The notes below the pieces were generated by a model, which was not told the DNA's origin, did not search any database, and saw nothing but the letters and a program-made list of their open reading frames with translations. This document shows positions 24,764 to 31,887 of a stretch of 64,000 nucleotides of DNA, piece after piece. A program made the position numbers and the translations under genes. Every line of letters starts with the position of its first letter. The first letter of the stretch is position 1. Source of the stretch: CAKSST01 sp045535505 (GTDB lineage: Bacteria > Bacillota > Clostridia > Oscillospirales > Acutalibacteraceae); contig JAZSLU010000045.1 of assembly GCA_045535505.1 (NCBI GenBank), positions 1 through 64,000 on the forward strand. Direction: 5' to 3'.

Positions 24764-25363
24764 ATGGAATTTAATGAAAAATTACAGAATCTAAGAAAGC
24801 AAAAGGGTTATACTCAAGAAGAACTTGCGAATGCGCTTTATGTTTCAAGAACGGCTATATCAAAATGGGAATCGGGCAGGGGATATCCTAATATAGATTC
24901 ACTAAAAAGCCTTGCAGAACTGTTTTCCGTAACCGTTGATGAGTTGCTATCTAGTGACGAGCTATTAAATTTGGCAGAACGTGACAAAAATCAAACAAAA
25001 AAGAATATACGTAACACAATGTTTGCTTTGTTAGATGTTTCAATGGTAATGTTGTTGTTTTTACCCTTGTTTGCCCAAAGAAAAGGCGGCGTTGTTCAAG
25101 AGGTTTCTCTTTTGATTTTTTCTGCCTCAACACCATATTTAAAGTTAATTCCTGTTATTTTACTTGTTTTTACGATGGCCATGGGAATTTTCTCGTTGGC
25201 TTTCAAAAACGCTTACAGCGCATTTTACATAACATTATTCACAAGAGTGTCTCTGGTATCAAACGCAGTTATGATGATTTTGTTTATCATAAGTCTTCAA
25301 CCCTATGCAGCAATATTTGTATTTGCTTTTTTAACAATTAAGGTTTTCTTGATAATAAAATAA
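24764..25363 (+). CDS. XRE-family HTH regulator with C-terminal membrane domain
   Basis: 199 residues. Residues 1-66 are a Cro/CI-type helix-turn-helix (LRKQKGYTQEELANALYVSR, TAISKWESGRGYPNIDSLKS). From about residue 83 four hydrophobic segments follow, so the protein is a membrane-tethered DNA-binding protein. ATG 24764 is chosen because the HTH starts there; the open frame extends 23 codons upstream into the promoter. Ligand and targets are unknown and no transporter is adjacent. Confidence 0.85.
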   Translation: MEFNEKLQNLRKQKGYTQEELANALYVSRTAISKWESGRGYPNIDSLKSLAELFSVTVDELLSSDELLNLAERDKNQTKKNIRNTMFALLDVSMVMLLFLPLFAQRKGGVVQEVSLLIFSASTPYLKLIPVILLVFTMAMGIFSLAFKNAYSAFYITLFTRVSLVSNAVMMILFIISLQPYAAIFVFAFLTIKVFLIIK

Positions 25364-25372
25364 TAATGTTAC

Positions 25373-25402
25373 AAAAGGTGTCACGAATGTGACCCCTTTT
25401 TT
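25373..25402 (+). terminator. Terminator after the HTH-membrane regulator
   Basis: AAAAGGtGTCAC-GAAT-GTGACcCCTTTT with one mismatch, running into further T residues. Confidence 0.75.
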
Positions 25403-25455
25403 CTTTTATAAATATCAACCCACCTTTACAATGTTAAGTAGAAGGTGGTGATAAT

Positions 25456-26100
25456 ATGAAAAGAAATAGTCAAAACAGTTTGTTTTTGCCGATCTCAATC
25501 TTACTGGCTTTTGTTTTGTGGACAGTGTTAATTTGTTTGGTGGATGTGAGAAAAATTGGACCAAGCGGGTCGAGCGTTGGCTTAGCAACCTTAAATGAGT
25601 TTATATTTAAACTTACAGGTGTGCATTTAAAACTGTACAATATTACTGATTGGCTAGGTCTCGTACCGATTGGCGTAGCTTTTTGTTTTGCATTAATGGG
25701 ATTGTGTCAATGGATAAAAAGAAAGAGTATAAGAAAAGTTGATTATAGCTTACTAATTCTAGGAGGTTATTATATTGTCGTTATAGCTTTATATCTATTT
25801 TTTGAAAAGGTTGCTATAAATTATAGACCGGTGTTTATAAATGGATGTTTAGAAGCATCATATCCGTCATCGACAACATTATTAGTAATGTGCGTTATGC
25901 CTACTGCTGTATTGCAGTTAAATGAGCGTATAGAGCATAAGACATTAAAGTTGTGTATTAATGCGGTAATTACTATATTCGCTGTTTTTATGGTTGCAGG
26001 CAGATTAATAAGCGGTGTACATTGGTTTACTGATATCATAGGGGGATTATTGTTAAGCTGTGGTCTTGTGATGACCTATAAGTGCGTTTTAAACAAATGA
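25456..26100 (+). CDS. PAP2-family membrane protein with altered second motif
   Basis: 214 residues with about six hydrophobic segments. The three PAP2 phosphatase motifs can be placed: K(x6)RP as KVAINYRPVF; motif 2 as SYPSSTTLL where PSGH is usual; motif 3 as GRLISGVHWFTD. The canonical motif 2 histidine is replaced by Thr, which may reduce or change phosphatase activity; similar clostridial proteins may share this. Substrates of the family are lipid phosphates such as undecaprenyl pyrophosphate. The gene has GAAGGTGGTG before its ATG and no obvious partner. A multi-hairpin repeat follows. Confidence 0.78.
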   Translation: MKRNSQNSLFLPISILLAFVLWTVLICLVDVRKIGPSGSSVGLATLNEFIFKLTGVHLKLYNITDWLGLVPIGVAFCFALMGLCQWIKRKSIRKVDYSLLILGGYYIVVIALYLFFEKVAINYRPVFINGCLEASYPSSTTLLVMCVMPTAVLQLNERIEHKTLKLCINAVITIFAVFMVAGRLISGVHWFTDIIGGLLLSCGLVMTYKCVLNK

Positions 26101-26120
26101 AACATTTGCCTTTGACAAAT

Positions 26121-26274
26121 ATGAAGTAATGTGCATTCGCACATTATGAAGTTTTCTGCGTAGCAGAAAATGAAGTAAAATAAATTCCTTTTATGCCCGC
26201 AGGCATTTCATATTGCGAAGCAATATTTCATACGCGAAGCGTACTTCATAAATTACGCATGGAATTTATTTCAT
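26121..26274 (+). repeat. Symmetrical multi-hairpin repeat element (MITE/REP-like)
   Basis: Five compact hairpins are strung on short heptamer linkers. Left half: ATGAAGT (26121, 26146, 26170) alternating with TAATGTGC-ATTC-GCACATTA and TTTTCTGC-GTA-GCAGAAAA. Then AAATAAATTCC (26178-26188), ATGCC-CGCA-GGCAT, and the reverse-complement linkers ATTTCAT (26205, 26225), ACTTCAT (26243) and ATTTCAT (26268) alternating with ATATTGC-GAA-GCAATAT and TACGC-GAA-GCGTA. GGAATTTATTT (26261-26271) pairs perfectly with the AAATAAATTCC arm. No coding capacity. It lies between the PAP2-like gene and the rpsI terminator. Confidence 0.85.
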
Positions 26275-26295
26275 TGTTCTCAAAGAGATAAACAA

Positions 26296-26330
26296 AAAAT
26301 GCTCCGTAAAAACGGAGCATTTTGTTTTTC
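26296..26330. terminator. Bidirectional terminator between the repeat and rpsI
   Basis: 12-bp stem AAAATGCTCCGT/ACGGAGCATTTT with loop AAAA; T runs follow on both strands (TTTTGTTTTTC on plus, TTTTTTG on minus). Confidence 0.85.
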
Positions 26331-26343
26331 GGTAAAGCCGAAA

Positions 26344-26742
26344 TTATCTCTTTGAGAACTGGGGTGCACGACGTGCGCCTTTAAGACCGTATTTCTTACG
26401 TTCTTTCATTCTCTGGTCACGAGTCAAGAGACCGGCTTTCTTGAGAACAGCGCGAAGTTCTGCATCGTGTAAAAGCAATGCACGTGCAATACCATGGCGG
26501 ATTGCGCCTGCCTGACCGGTAACGCCGCCGCCGTTTACACGGCATACAACATCAACTTTGCCGAGTGTATCGGTGAGGTTGAGGGGCTGACGAACGATCA
26601 GCTTAAGGGTTTCGAGGCCAAAATAATCATCAATATCACGATCATTGATTGTGATTTTGCCTGTACCTGCATAAAGACGTACACGTGCTACAGAGCTCTT
26701 TCTGCGGCCTGTACCATAGTAATAAGGTTTTCCTTCGTACAT
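26344..26742 (-). CDS. rpsI: 30S ribosomal protein S9
   Basis: 132 residues: YYGTGRRKSSVARVRLYAGT, GGGVTGQAGAIRHGIARALL and the C-terminal RAPQFSKR tail that contacts P-site tRNA. Lies 18 bp after rplM in the standard rplM-rpsI operon. Confidence 0.98.
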   Translation of the reverse strand: MYEGKPYYYGTGRRKSSVARVRLYAGTGKITINDRDIDDYFGLETLKLIVRQPLNLTDTLGKVDVVCRVNGGGVTGQAGAIRHGIARALLLHDAELRAVLKKAGLLTRDQRMKERKKYGLKGARRAPQFSKR

Positions 26743-26760
26743 TATAGTGCCTCTCCTTCC

Positions 26761-27189
26761 TTAAAACTCAACTGCTTCAGGTTTCTGAGCAGCTTGCTTG
26801 TGATTTGCATCTTTATAAATGCGTAAACGTGTTAATGCCTTGCGGCCGATTGTGGTGTCCGGTACCATTCTCTTAACAGCTAATTCCATAGCCAACTCGG
26901 GTTTTTTAGCCATTAAGTCAGCATATTTAATTTCTTTAAGACCGCCGATATAACCGGAGTGATGACGGTAATACTTTTGTTGCATCTTTTTGCCTGTAAG
27001 GACAACGTCTGCAGCATTGATGATAACAACGTGGTCGCCACAGTCAACGTGAGGAGTAAACTCGGGCTTGCCTTTGCCGCGGAGAAGAACAGCAGCCTGA
27101 ACTGCAACCTTACCAAGCGGTTTGCCGGCAGCGTCGATGATGTACCATTTACGCTGAATGTCCGATGCTTTTGCCATAAAAGTGGACAT
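26761..27189 (-). CDS. rplM: 50S ribosomal protein L13
   Basis: 142 residues: MSTFMAKASDIQRKWYIIDA and HHSGYIGGLKEIKYADLMAK. The longer N-terminus starting MSTFMAK is normal in Firmicutes. Transcribed from a consensus promoter about 45 bp upstream, so the leader is short. Confidence 0.97.
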   Translation of the reverse strand: MSTFMAKASDIQRKWYIIDAAGKPLGKVAVQAAVLLRGKGKPEFTPHVDCGDHVVIINAADVVLTGKKMQQKYYRHHSGYIGGLKEIKYADLMAKKPELAMELAVKRMVPDTTIGRKALTRLRIYKDANHKQAAQKPEAVEF

Positions 27190-27232
27190 AACTTTAAACC
27201 TCCAAAATATTTTTCGTTAGTCAACGTTAGAT

Positions 27233-27261
27233 ATAATATCACAAGCTTGAAATAAAGTCAA
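27233..27261 (-). promoter_or_regulatory. Promoter of rplM-rpsI
   Basis: On the minus strand TTGACT and TATTAT are 17 bp apart. The short leader contains a CGTT-AGTC-AACG palindrome (27215-27226). Confidence 0.85.
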
Positions 27262-27386
27262 CATAATTTTTTCTAAATTTTAAAATAAATTTCATTATCT
27301 TTAATTTACTCTTTATTACTCTTTTTTTCTCTGTCTTTCTCACTTTTTATTTTTAAATTTGCGATTTTAGTAAAAAAATGTATTTC

Positions 27387-27415
27387 TTGACAAAAAATGT
27401 CGGTTTTCGTATAAT
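27387..27415 (+). promoter_or_regulatory. Consensus promoter of the AbrB-type regulator
   Basis: Perfect TTGACA and TATAAT with a 17-bp spacer, 41 bp before the ATG. The 27265-27386 stretch upstream is A/T-rich and holds no gene that I can see. Confidence 0.9.
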
Positions 27416-27455
27416 ATGGAATATAATCAGTATGTTAATATAAGGAGAACCAATT

Positions 27456-27713
27456 ATGAAAGAGACAGGTATGATACGCCCTGTTGACCGTTTGGGCAGA
27501 GTGGTTATCCCCATGGAAATTCGCAGAACCTTTAATATGGATAAAGAAGGTGACTGTTTTGAAATTTTTACTGAAGGCGACAAAATTATTTTAAAAAAAT
27601 ACAATCCCAGTTGTGTCTTTTGCGGTTCGCTTGAAAACACCATTACAATGAACGATAGGGTAGTTTGCAAGGACTGCATTACAAAGTTGAACAAGATATC
27701 AGAGATTCTTTAA
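27456..27713 (+). CDS. AbrB/SpoVT-type transition regulator
   Basis: 85 residues. The N-terminal swapped-hairpin AbrB domain reads GMIRPVDRLGRVVIPMEIRR. The short C-terminal part has CVFCGS and CKDC, a probable zinc-binding knuckle that replaces the usual AbrB C-terminal domain. Such proteins repress post-exponential and sporulation genes in Firmicutes; this one's targets are unknown. It has a consensus promoter and stands alone. Confidence 0.88.
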   Translation: MKETGMIRPVDRLGRVVIPMEIRRTFNMDKEGDCFEIFTEGDKIILKKYNPSCVFCGSLENTITMNDRVVCKDCITKLNKISEIL

Positions 27714-27732
27714 TTTTGCTATTAAACATAAT

Positions 27733-27769
27733 AAAAAAGCCCCAGACAATCGTCTGCGACTTTTTTTAG
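27733..27769. terminator. Terminator between the AbrB-type gene and rplL
   Basis: AAAAAAGcCcCAGAC-AATC-GTCTGcGaCTTTTTTT, an imperfect stem with A and T runs on both sides, serving the convergent genes. Confidence 0.8.
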
Positions 27770-27783
27770 CGTATATAACGAAC

Positions 27784-28161
27784 TTATTTAAGTTCAACAG
27801 TTGCGCCAACCTCAACCAATTTAGCTTTAAGAGCTTCAGCATCTTCTTTAGAAGCACCTTCTTTGATTGCTTTGGGAGCGCCGTCAACGAGAGCCTTAGC
27901 TTCTGCAAGACCAAGACCAGTAACGTCTTTAACAACTTTGATAACCTTGATTTTCTCTGCGCCAGCAGCAGTAAGAACAACGTCAAACTCAGTTTTCTCT
28001 TCTGCAGGAGCAGCAGCGGCAGCAGCAGGAGCAGCAGCAACAGCAACAGGAGCAGCAGCAGAAACGCCGAATTCTTCTTCGAGAGCTTTAACGAGCTCAG
28101 AAAGCTCTAAAACAGTAAGTGCTTTAACTTCTTCAATAAGATTTGTAACCTTTTCAGACAT
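27784..28161 (-). CDS. rplL: 50S ribosomal protein L7/L12
   Basis: 125 residues: an N-terminal dimerisation helix (LIEEVKALTVLELSELVKAL), an Ala/Pro-rich hinge, and the factor-binding C-terminal domain (AAGAEKIKVIKVVKDVTGLG). It recruits translational GTPases to the stalk. Confidence 0.98.
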   Translation of the reverse strand: MSEKVTNLIEEVKALTVLELSELVKALEEEFGVSAAAPVAVAAAPAAAAAAPAEEKTEFDVVLTAAGAEKIKVIKVVKDVTGLGLAEAKALVDGAPKAIKEGASKEDAEALKAKLVEVGATVELK

Positions 28162-28218
28162 GATAATTTTCCTCCAAAAATAATTTTAAATGTTTTTAAT
28201 TTGTTTATTTAGTTTGGC

Positions 28219-28746
28219 TTATGCTTCTTTTTTCTCAGCAATTGCGCTAAGTGCACGTACAAGACCTGTGAGGTTTGCGTTGAGCACATGTACAAAGCCG
28301 GAGATGGGTGCGTTCAAGCCGCCAAGAGCTTTTGCAACCAATTCCTCGCGAGAGGGCAGGCTTGCCAACTGGTTAACACCGGCAACATCGAGAATTTCTT
28401 TATCAACGAAACCGCATTTTACGCTGAAATTTTCGTGGTCCTCAGCAAATTTGCAAAGGATGCGAGCAGCAGCAGTATAATCAGTTTCGTGAATTGCGAT
28501 AGCTGTTGTGCCTTCCAAGTGAGCATTAATGTCCAGACCAACCTGGTCAGCTGCACGGCTAAGCAATGTGTTTTTAATTACAAAGTAATTAACACCTGCT
28601 TCGCGAAGTTGTTTACGCATTTGTGTATCATCAGCAACGTTAATACCCTTGTAATCAACGATAACGCCTGTACATGCTTTTTCCAACTTCTCAGCAACTT
28701 CAGCAACGATCTGCTTTTTTTGTTCAAGAACTTTTTCGCTTGGCAA
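28219..28746 (-). CDS. rplJ: 50S ribosomal protein L10
   Basis: 175 residues. TTG 28746 is chosen as start (MPSEKVLEQKKQIVAEVAEK) because family members begin this way and GGGAGG lies 8 nt upstream; the open frame runs further upstream through the leader. L10 anchors L7/L12 dimers and binds the leader RNA to repress its own operon. Confidence 0.95.
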   Translation of the reverse strand: MPSEKVLEQKKQIVAEVAEKLEKACTGVIVDYKGINVADDTQMRKQLREAGVNYFVIKNTLLSRAADQVGLDINAHLEGTTAIAIHETDYTAAARILCKFAEDHENFSVKCGFVDKEILDVAGVNQLASLPSREELVAKALGGLNAPISGFVHVLNANLTGLVRALSAIAEKKEA

Positions 28747-28760
28747 ATAGTTCACCTCCC

Positions 28761-28795
28761 AAAAATAAATGCCTGTCCAAAGAAATGGACAGGCA
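28761..28795 (-). terminator. Attenuator terminator of the L10 leader
   Basis: Minus strand: ATGCCTGTCCA pairs with TGGACAGGCAT, followed by TTATTTTT, ending just before the rplJ ribosome binding site. Confidence 0.85.
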
Positions 28796-28888
28796 TAATA
28801 AAACAATTATAATTTGTTTTGGCCTCGTCCTCGGTAGGTTTGGTTAAAACCATGTTATGCTAAAAGCACCTACTGTCTTTGGATTTGC
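28761..28888 (-). ncRNA. Ribosomal protein L10 leader
   Basis: The minus strand between the promoter and rplJ carries the known Firmicute L10-leader signature: CCAAAGACAGTAGGTGCTTT, then AACCAAACCTACCGAGG, whose GTAGGTG and CCTAC arms pair, then the attenuator hairpin. Free L10 (with L7/L12) binds it and favours termination. Assigned from motif memory; a covariance-model search would confirm. Confidence 0.85.
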
Positions 28889-28897
28889 AACAAAAGT

Positions 28898-28926
28898 ATA
28901 ATATCACAACGAATTGTGAATGTCAA
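28898..28926 (-). promoter_or_regulatory. Promoter of the rplJ-rplL operon
   Basis: TTGACA and TATTAT with 17-bp spacing on the minus strand, so rplJL is transcribed independently of rplKA. Confidence 0.88.
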
Positions 28927-28935
28927 GTAAAATTT

Positions 28936-29631
28936 TTATGCACCAAATTTGCTTACGTTAAGTTTGATGCCAGGGCCCATTGTTGTAGCAACTGTACAAG
29001 ACTTAATGTATTGGCCTTTTGCTGCTGCGGGCTTAGCTTTAACAACAGCGTTCATAAGAGCATCAAAGTTCTCGGTAAGTTTTTGTGTACCGAATGATAC
29101 CTTGCCGATAGGGCAGTGGATGATGTTGCTCTTGTCAAGACGGTACTCGATTTTACCAGCTTTAGCTTCTGTAACAGCCTTAGCAACGTCCATTGTAACG
29201 GTACCTGCCTTAGGTGTAGGCATCAAGCCGCGGGGGCCGAGAACCTTACCAAGACGGCCAACCTGACCCATCATATCGGGTGTGGTAATAACTACATCGT
29301 AGTCCATCCAGTTTTCATTCTGAATTTTTGCAACGATTTCTTCTGCACCAACGAAATCAGAGCCTGCAGCTTCTGCTTCCTTGGCTTTGTCGCCCTTAGC
29401 AATAACCAAGGTGCGTACAGTTTTACCTGTACCGTTGGGAAGAACAACAGCGCCTCTAACTTGTTGGTCAGCATGACGTGAGTCAACACCTAAGCGGATG
29501 TGAAGTTCAACTGTTTCATCAAATTTTGCTGTACCTGTTTTGATAGCAATATCAAGTGCTTCGTTTACATCGTACTGCTTGCCTGCCTCAATAAGAGCAA
29601 GGCTTTCTTTATATTTTTTACCGTATTTCAT
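28936..29631 (-). CDS. rplA: 50S ribosomal protein L1
   Basis: 231 residues from ATG 29631 (MKYGKKYKESLALIEAGKQY); GGAGG lies about 10 nt upstream and the longer open frame is not conserved. VLGPRGLMPTPKAGTV is the L1 signature. It forms the mobile L1 stalk and in many bacteria represses rplK-rplA. Confidence 0.97.
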   Translation of the reverse strand: MKYGKKYKESLALIEAGKQYDVNEALDIAIKTGTAKFDETVELHIRLGVDSRHADQQVRGAVVLPNGTGKTVRTLVIAKGDKAKEAEAAGSDFVGAEEIVAKIQNENWMDYDVVITTPDMMGQVGRLGKVLGPRGLMPTPKAGTVTMDVAKAVTEAKAGKIEYRLDKSNIIHCPIGKVSFGTQKLTENFDALMNAVVKAKPAAAKGQYIKSCTVATTMGPGIKLNVSKFGA

Positions 29632-29687
29632 GATAATTTTTCCTCCAATAATAGTGGTAAATCGGATTTTTCCTCCCACCGGAGAGA

Positions 29688-30113
29688 TTAATCTACTACT
29701 TCAACGCCCATGCTGCGAGCGGTACCTGCAACCATGCTCATGGCTGCTTCAATGCGTGCTGCGTTAAGGTCGGGCATTTTTTGTTCAGCGATCTTTTTTA
29801 CCTGTTCTTTTGTGATTTTTGCTACTTTAGTTTTGTTTGGTGTGCCTGAAGCCGTCTCAATACCGCAAGCTTTCTTAATAAGAACAGCTGCAGGAGGGGT
29901 TTTGGTAATAAAACTAAAGGAACGGTCTGCGTAAACAGTGATTACAACGGGAATGATAAGACCCATATCGTTTTTGGTACGGTCATTAAATTCCTTTGTA
30001 AATTGCATAATGTTAACACCATGCTGACCCAAAGCAGGACCTACCGGAGGAGCCGGAGTTGCCTTGCCTGCGGGAATTTGCAGTTTAATATAACCTGTGA
30101 TTTTCTGAGCCAT
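29688..30113 (-). CDS. rplK: 50S ribosomal protein L11
   Basis: 141 residues from ATG 30113 (MAQKITGYIKLQIPAGKATP). PPVGPALGQHGVNIMQFTKE is diagnostic. L11 binds the GTPase-associated centre and is the site of thiopeptide action, which is of interest given the TipAS-type regulator at 674-1411, although no functional link can be shown. Confidence 0.98.
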   Translation of the reverse strand: MAQKITGYIKLQIPAGKATPAPPVGPALGQHGVNIMQFTKEFNDRTKNDMGLIIPVVITVYADRSFSFITKTPPAAVLIKKACGIETASGTPNKTKVAKITKEQVKKIAEQKMPDLNAARIEAAMSMVAGTARSMGVEVVD

Positions 30114-30142
30114 TGTTTGCACCTCCATAATTTGTGGTAACG

Positions 30143-30242
30143 GCGAAATTTATTTTTCGCTTGACGGAGCAAAACTCTACAATGAAATGAGCGCTCCTCC
30201 CACTGTGGCGTTTGTTATTAACGCCGGCGGCAAAACAGCCGC
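30143..30242 (-). promoter_or_regulatory. Tandem hairpins in the nusG-rplK gap, candidate rplK leader control region
   Basis: Four perfect hairpins follow each other in 100 nt (plus coordinates): GCGAAA/TTTCGC (30143-30160), GGAGC/GCTCC (30166-30197), GGCGTT/AACGCC (30207-30225), GCGGC/GCCGC (30227-30242). None has a T tail. L1 controls rplK-rplA through such a region in other bacteria; here that is inference. Confidence 0.5.
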
Positions 30243-30256
30243 GTATTAATTGTTAA

Positions 30257-30784
30257 TTAATCAGCTAAAGCGATTTGTTCAAGGTCCATTTCTACGGGGG
30301 TCTCACGACCTAACATAGAAATAAGAACGCGAACGTTGTTGTTGGGAATGTCAATTTCTTGAACAACACCCTCAAATCCCTCAAGCGGTCCACTGATAAT
30401 CTTGATGTTGTCATTAACCTTATAAGAGAGCTCAACGGTTTGTTTTTCAACACCTAATGAAGCAACCTCTTCATCGGTAAGGGGAACCGGTTTTGAAGCC
30501 GGACCTACGAAACCTGTAACACCGTGAATGTTACGAACAACGTACCAAGAGTTATCTGTGACGATCATTTTGATAAGGACATAACCGGGGAAAATTTTAC
30601 GCTCGGTTTCTTTTTTCTTGTTATCCTTAATCTCAACAACCTTTTCAGTAGGAATCTTAATGTCAACAATAAGATCCTGTATGCCGCGATTTTCAACCAT
30701 TTTTTCAAGGTCGGTAGCGACTTTGTTTTCATAACCCGAGTAGGTATGCACAACATACCATTTTGCTTCGTTTATATCGGCCAT
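30257..30784 (-). CDS. nusG: Transcription termination/antitermination factor NusG
   Basis: 175 residues. NGN domain with KWYVVHTYSGYENKVATDLE and FPGYVLIKM; C-terminal KOW domain with GPLEGFEGVVQEID. NusG binds RNA polymerase and couples it to ribosomes. Standard secE-nusG-rplK-rplA order. Confidence 0.98.
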   Translation of the reverse strand: MADINEAKWYVVHTYSGYENKVATDLEKMVENRGIQDLIVDIKIPTEKVVEIKDNKKKETERKIFPGYVLIKMIVTDNSWYVVRNIHGVTGFVGPASKPVPLTDEEVASLGVEKQTVELSYKVNDNIKIISGPLEGFEGVVQEIDIPNNNVRVLISMLGRETPVEMDLEQIALAD

Positions 30785-30799
30785 TTGAAATCCTCCCGA

Positions 30800-31495
30800 T
30801 TACTTCTTCAAAATAAGCTCTATCAATGAGCCGAGACCTAAGTCGAGAAGCCAAATGAATGCTCCGAAAAGAACGCAAACAATAATAACAATGATTGTGT
30901 TCTTAACAACTGCATTAGCGCTAAACCAAACAATCTTCTTAACCTCGCTTTTATAGTCGAGAACAAAGTGTTTAACTTTGCCGAAGATGGTGAGTGAACC
31001 TTTTGATTCACGAACCTTGATGTAGTCGTCAAGCAGAATGTTTGCGGCTGCACCGATGGCGCATACAAACAAAGCAATTGCAACCCAAAGTACAGTAGTA
31101 AATACAAATGAGTTTGCATAAGTGACACTTGCAATATCGGCCAAAGGACGAGTGTCAACAAAAAGGCTTGGTGCGCTGCAAGCAATTACCAGCATATAAA
31201 CAGCAGGAACTGCTGAGAATATAAGCTGAGCAACGCGGCTACCCTTAAATTTGAAGCCTAATCCACCGAAGAGAACCGAAGCAATGGTGAGAATGCAACA
31301 GAAGAAAACGTCTGTTGAACGTGCCATATTGGCAGAAGCAAGTTCGTTTTTTCCGGCAAAAGCCATTGTAGCACCGGTTAATGATGTTGAACCGGTTTTG
31401 GTTACGATATCGGCGAAATCCGTGAAGAATAAAACAAGAGCAGCAACAGCACCCAAAAGCGCAATAACCTGACAGGCTTTACTAATTACTTTCAT
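30800..31495 (-). CDS. secE: Protein translocase subunit SecE with large N-terminal membrane extension
   Basis: 231 residues, whereas Firmicute SecE usually has 60-75. The SecE core is at the C-terminus: an amphipathic helix (KVKHFVLDYKSEVKKIVWFS, about 173-192) and the conserved TM helix (about 198-218). Residues 1 to about 165 form an extra domain with four hydrophobic segments (about 8-25, 61-80, 88-107, 128-150), unlike anything I recognise. The reading frame is continuous, with AGGAGA 6 nt before ATG 31495, and the neighbours rpmG and nusG support SecE. The extension is either a genuine fusion or lineage-specific domain. Confidence 0.88.
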   Translation of the reverse strand: MKVISKACQVIALLGAVAALVLFFTDFADIVTKTGSTSLTGATMAFAGKNELASANMARSTDVFFCCILTIASVLFGGLGFKFKGSRVAQLIFSAVPAVYMLVIACSAPSLFVDTRPLADIASVTYANSFVFTTVLWVAIALFVCAIGAAANILLDDYIKVRESKGSLTIFGKVKHFVLDYKSEVKKIVWFSANAVVKNTIIVIIVCVLFGAFIWLLDLGLGSLIELILKK

Positions 31496-31507
31496 AATGC
31501 GTATCTC

Positions 31508-31657
31508 CTATTTTGTTTCTTTGTGGAGCGTGTGCTTTTTGCAGAAAGGACAATATTTGTTCATTTCAAGTCTATCAGGATCATTTTTCTTATTCTTGAT
31601 AGTGTTGTAATTCCTCTGCTTGCACTCGCTGCAGGCCAATGTGATTTTAACTCTCAT
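31508..31657 (-). CDS. rpmG: 50S ribosomal protein L33
   Basis: 49 residues from ATG 31657 (MRVKITLACSECKQRNYNTI). CxxC pairs (CSEC and CPFC) define the zinc form. GGGAGGTG lies 6 nt upstream; upstream in-frame codons read through the leader and are ignored. Confidence 0.96.
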   Translation of the reverse strand: MRVKITLACSECKQRNYNTIKNKKNDPDRLEMNKYCPFCKKHTLHKETK

Positions 31658-31833
31658 AACGGCACCTCCCGTATTACGGAAAATTTTACCCATTGCTTTT
31701 TGGGTAATAAAGCCTCCCTCGAAAGCGTGGTATAATATTTGTCTTGGCCGATAAAATAAGACAACATATTAAACGCTACTGCTTTATGAAAAAAGTCTTT
31801 ACAAAAAAAAAGACTCCTGAAGAGGTATATGTG

Positions 31834-31862
31834 ATTATAGCACATATACTCTCCAAGGTCAA
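31834..31862 (-). promoter_or_regulatory. Promoter of the rpmG-secE-nusG-rplK-rplA operon
   Basis: TTGACC and TATAAT separated by 17 bp on the minus strand, about 175 nt before rpmG. The leader includes a run of nine T residues near 31803-31811 after a weak hairpin. Confidence 0.8.
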
Positions 31863-31887
31863 GCATTTTTTACATATTTCACCTATA

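Noticed and set aside
26121..26274. CRISPR array
   Set aside because: The heptamer linkers are too short and the intervening pieces are self-complementary hairpins rather than unique spacers.
27190..27232. L13 leader before rplM
   Set aside because: The mapped consensus promoter leaves only about 37 nt of leader, too little for the known L13 leader structure.
27699..28183. Long open frames antisense to rplL and rplJ
   Set aside because: They mirror the Ala-rich codons of the real ribosomal genes and have no start signals or family features.
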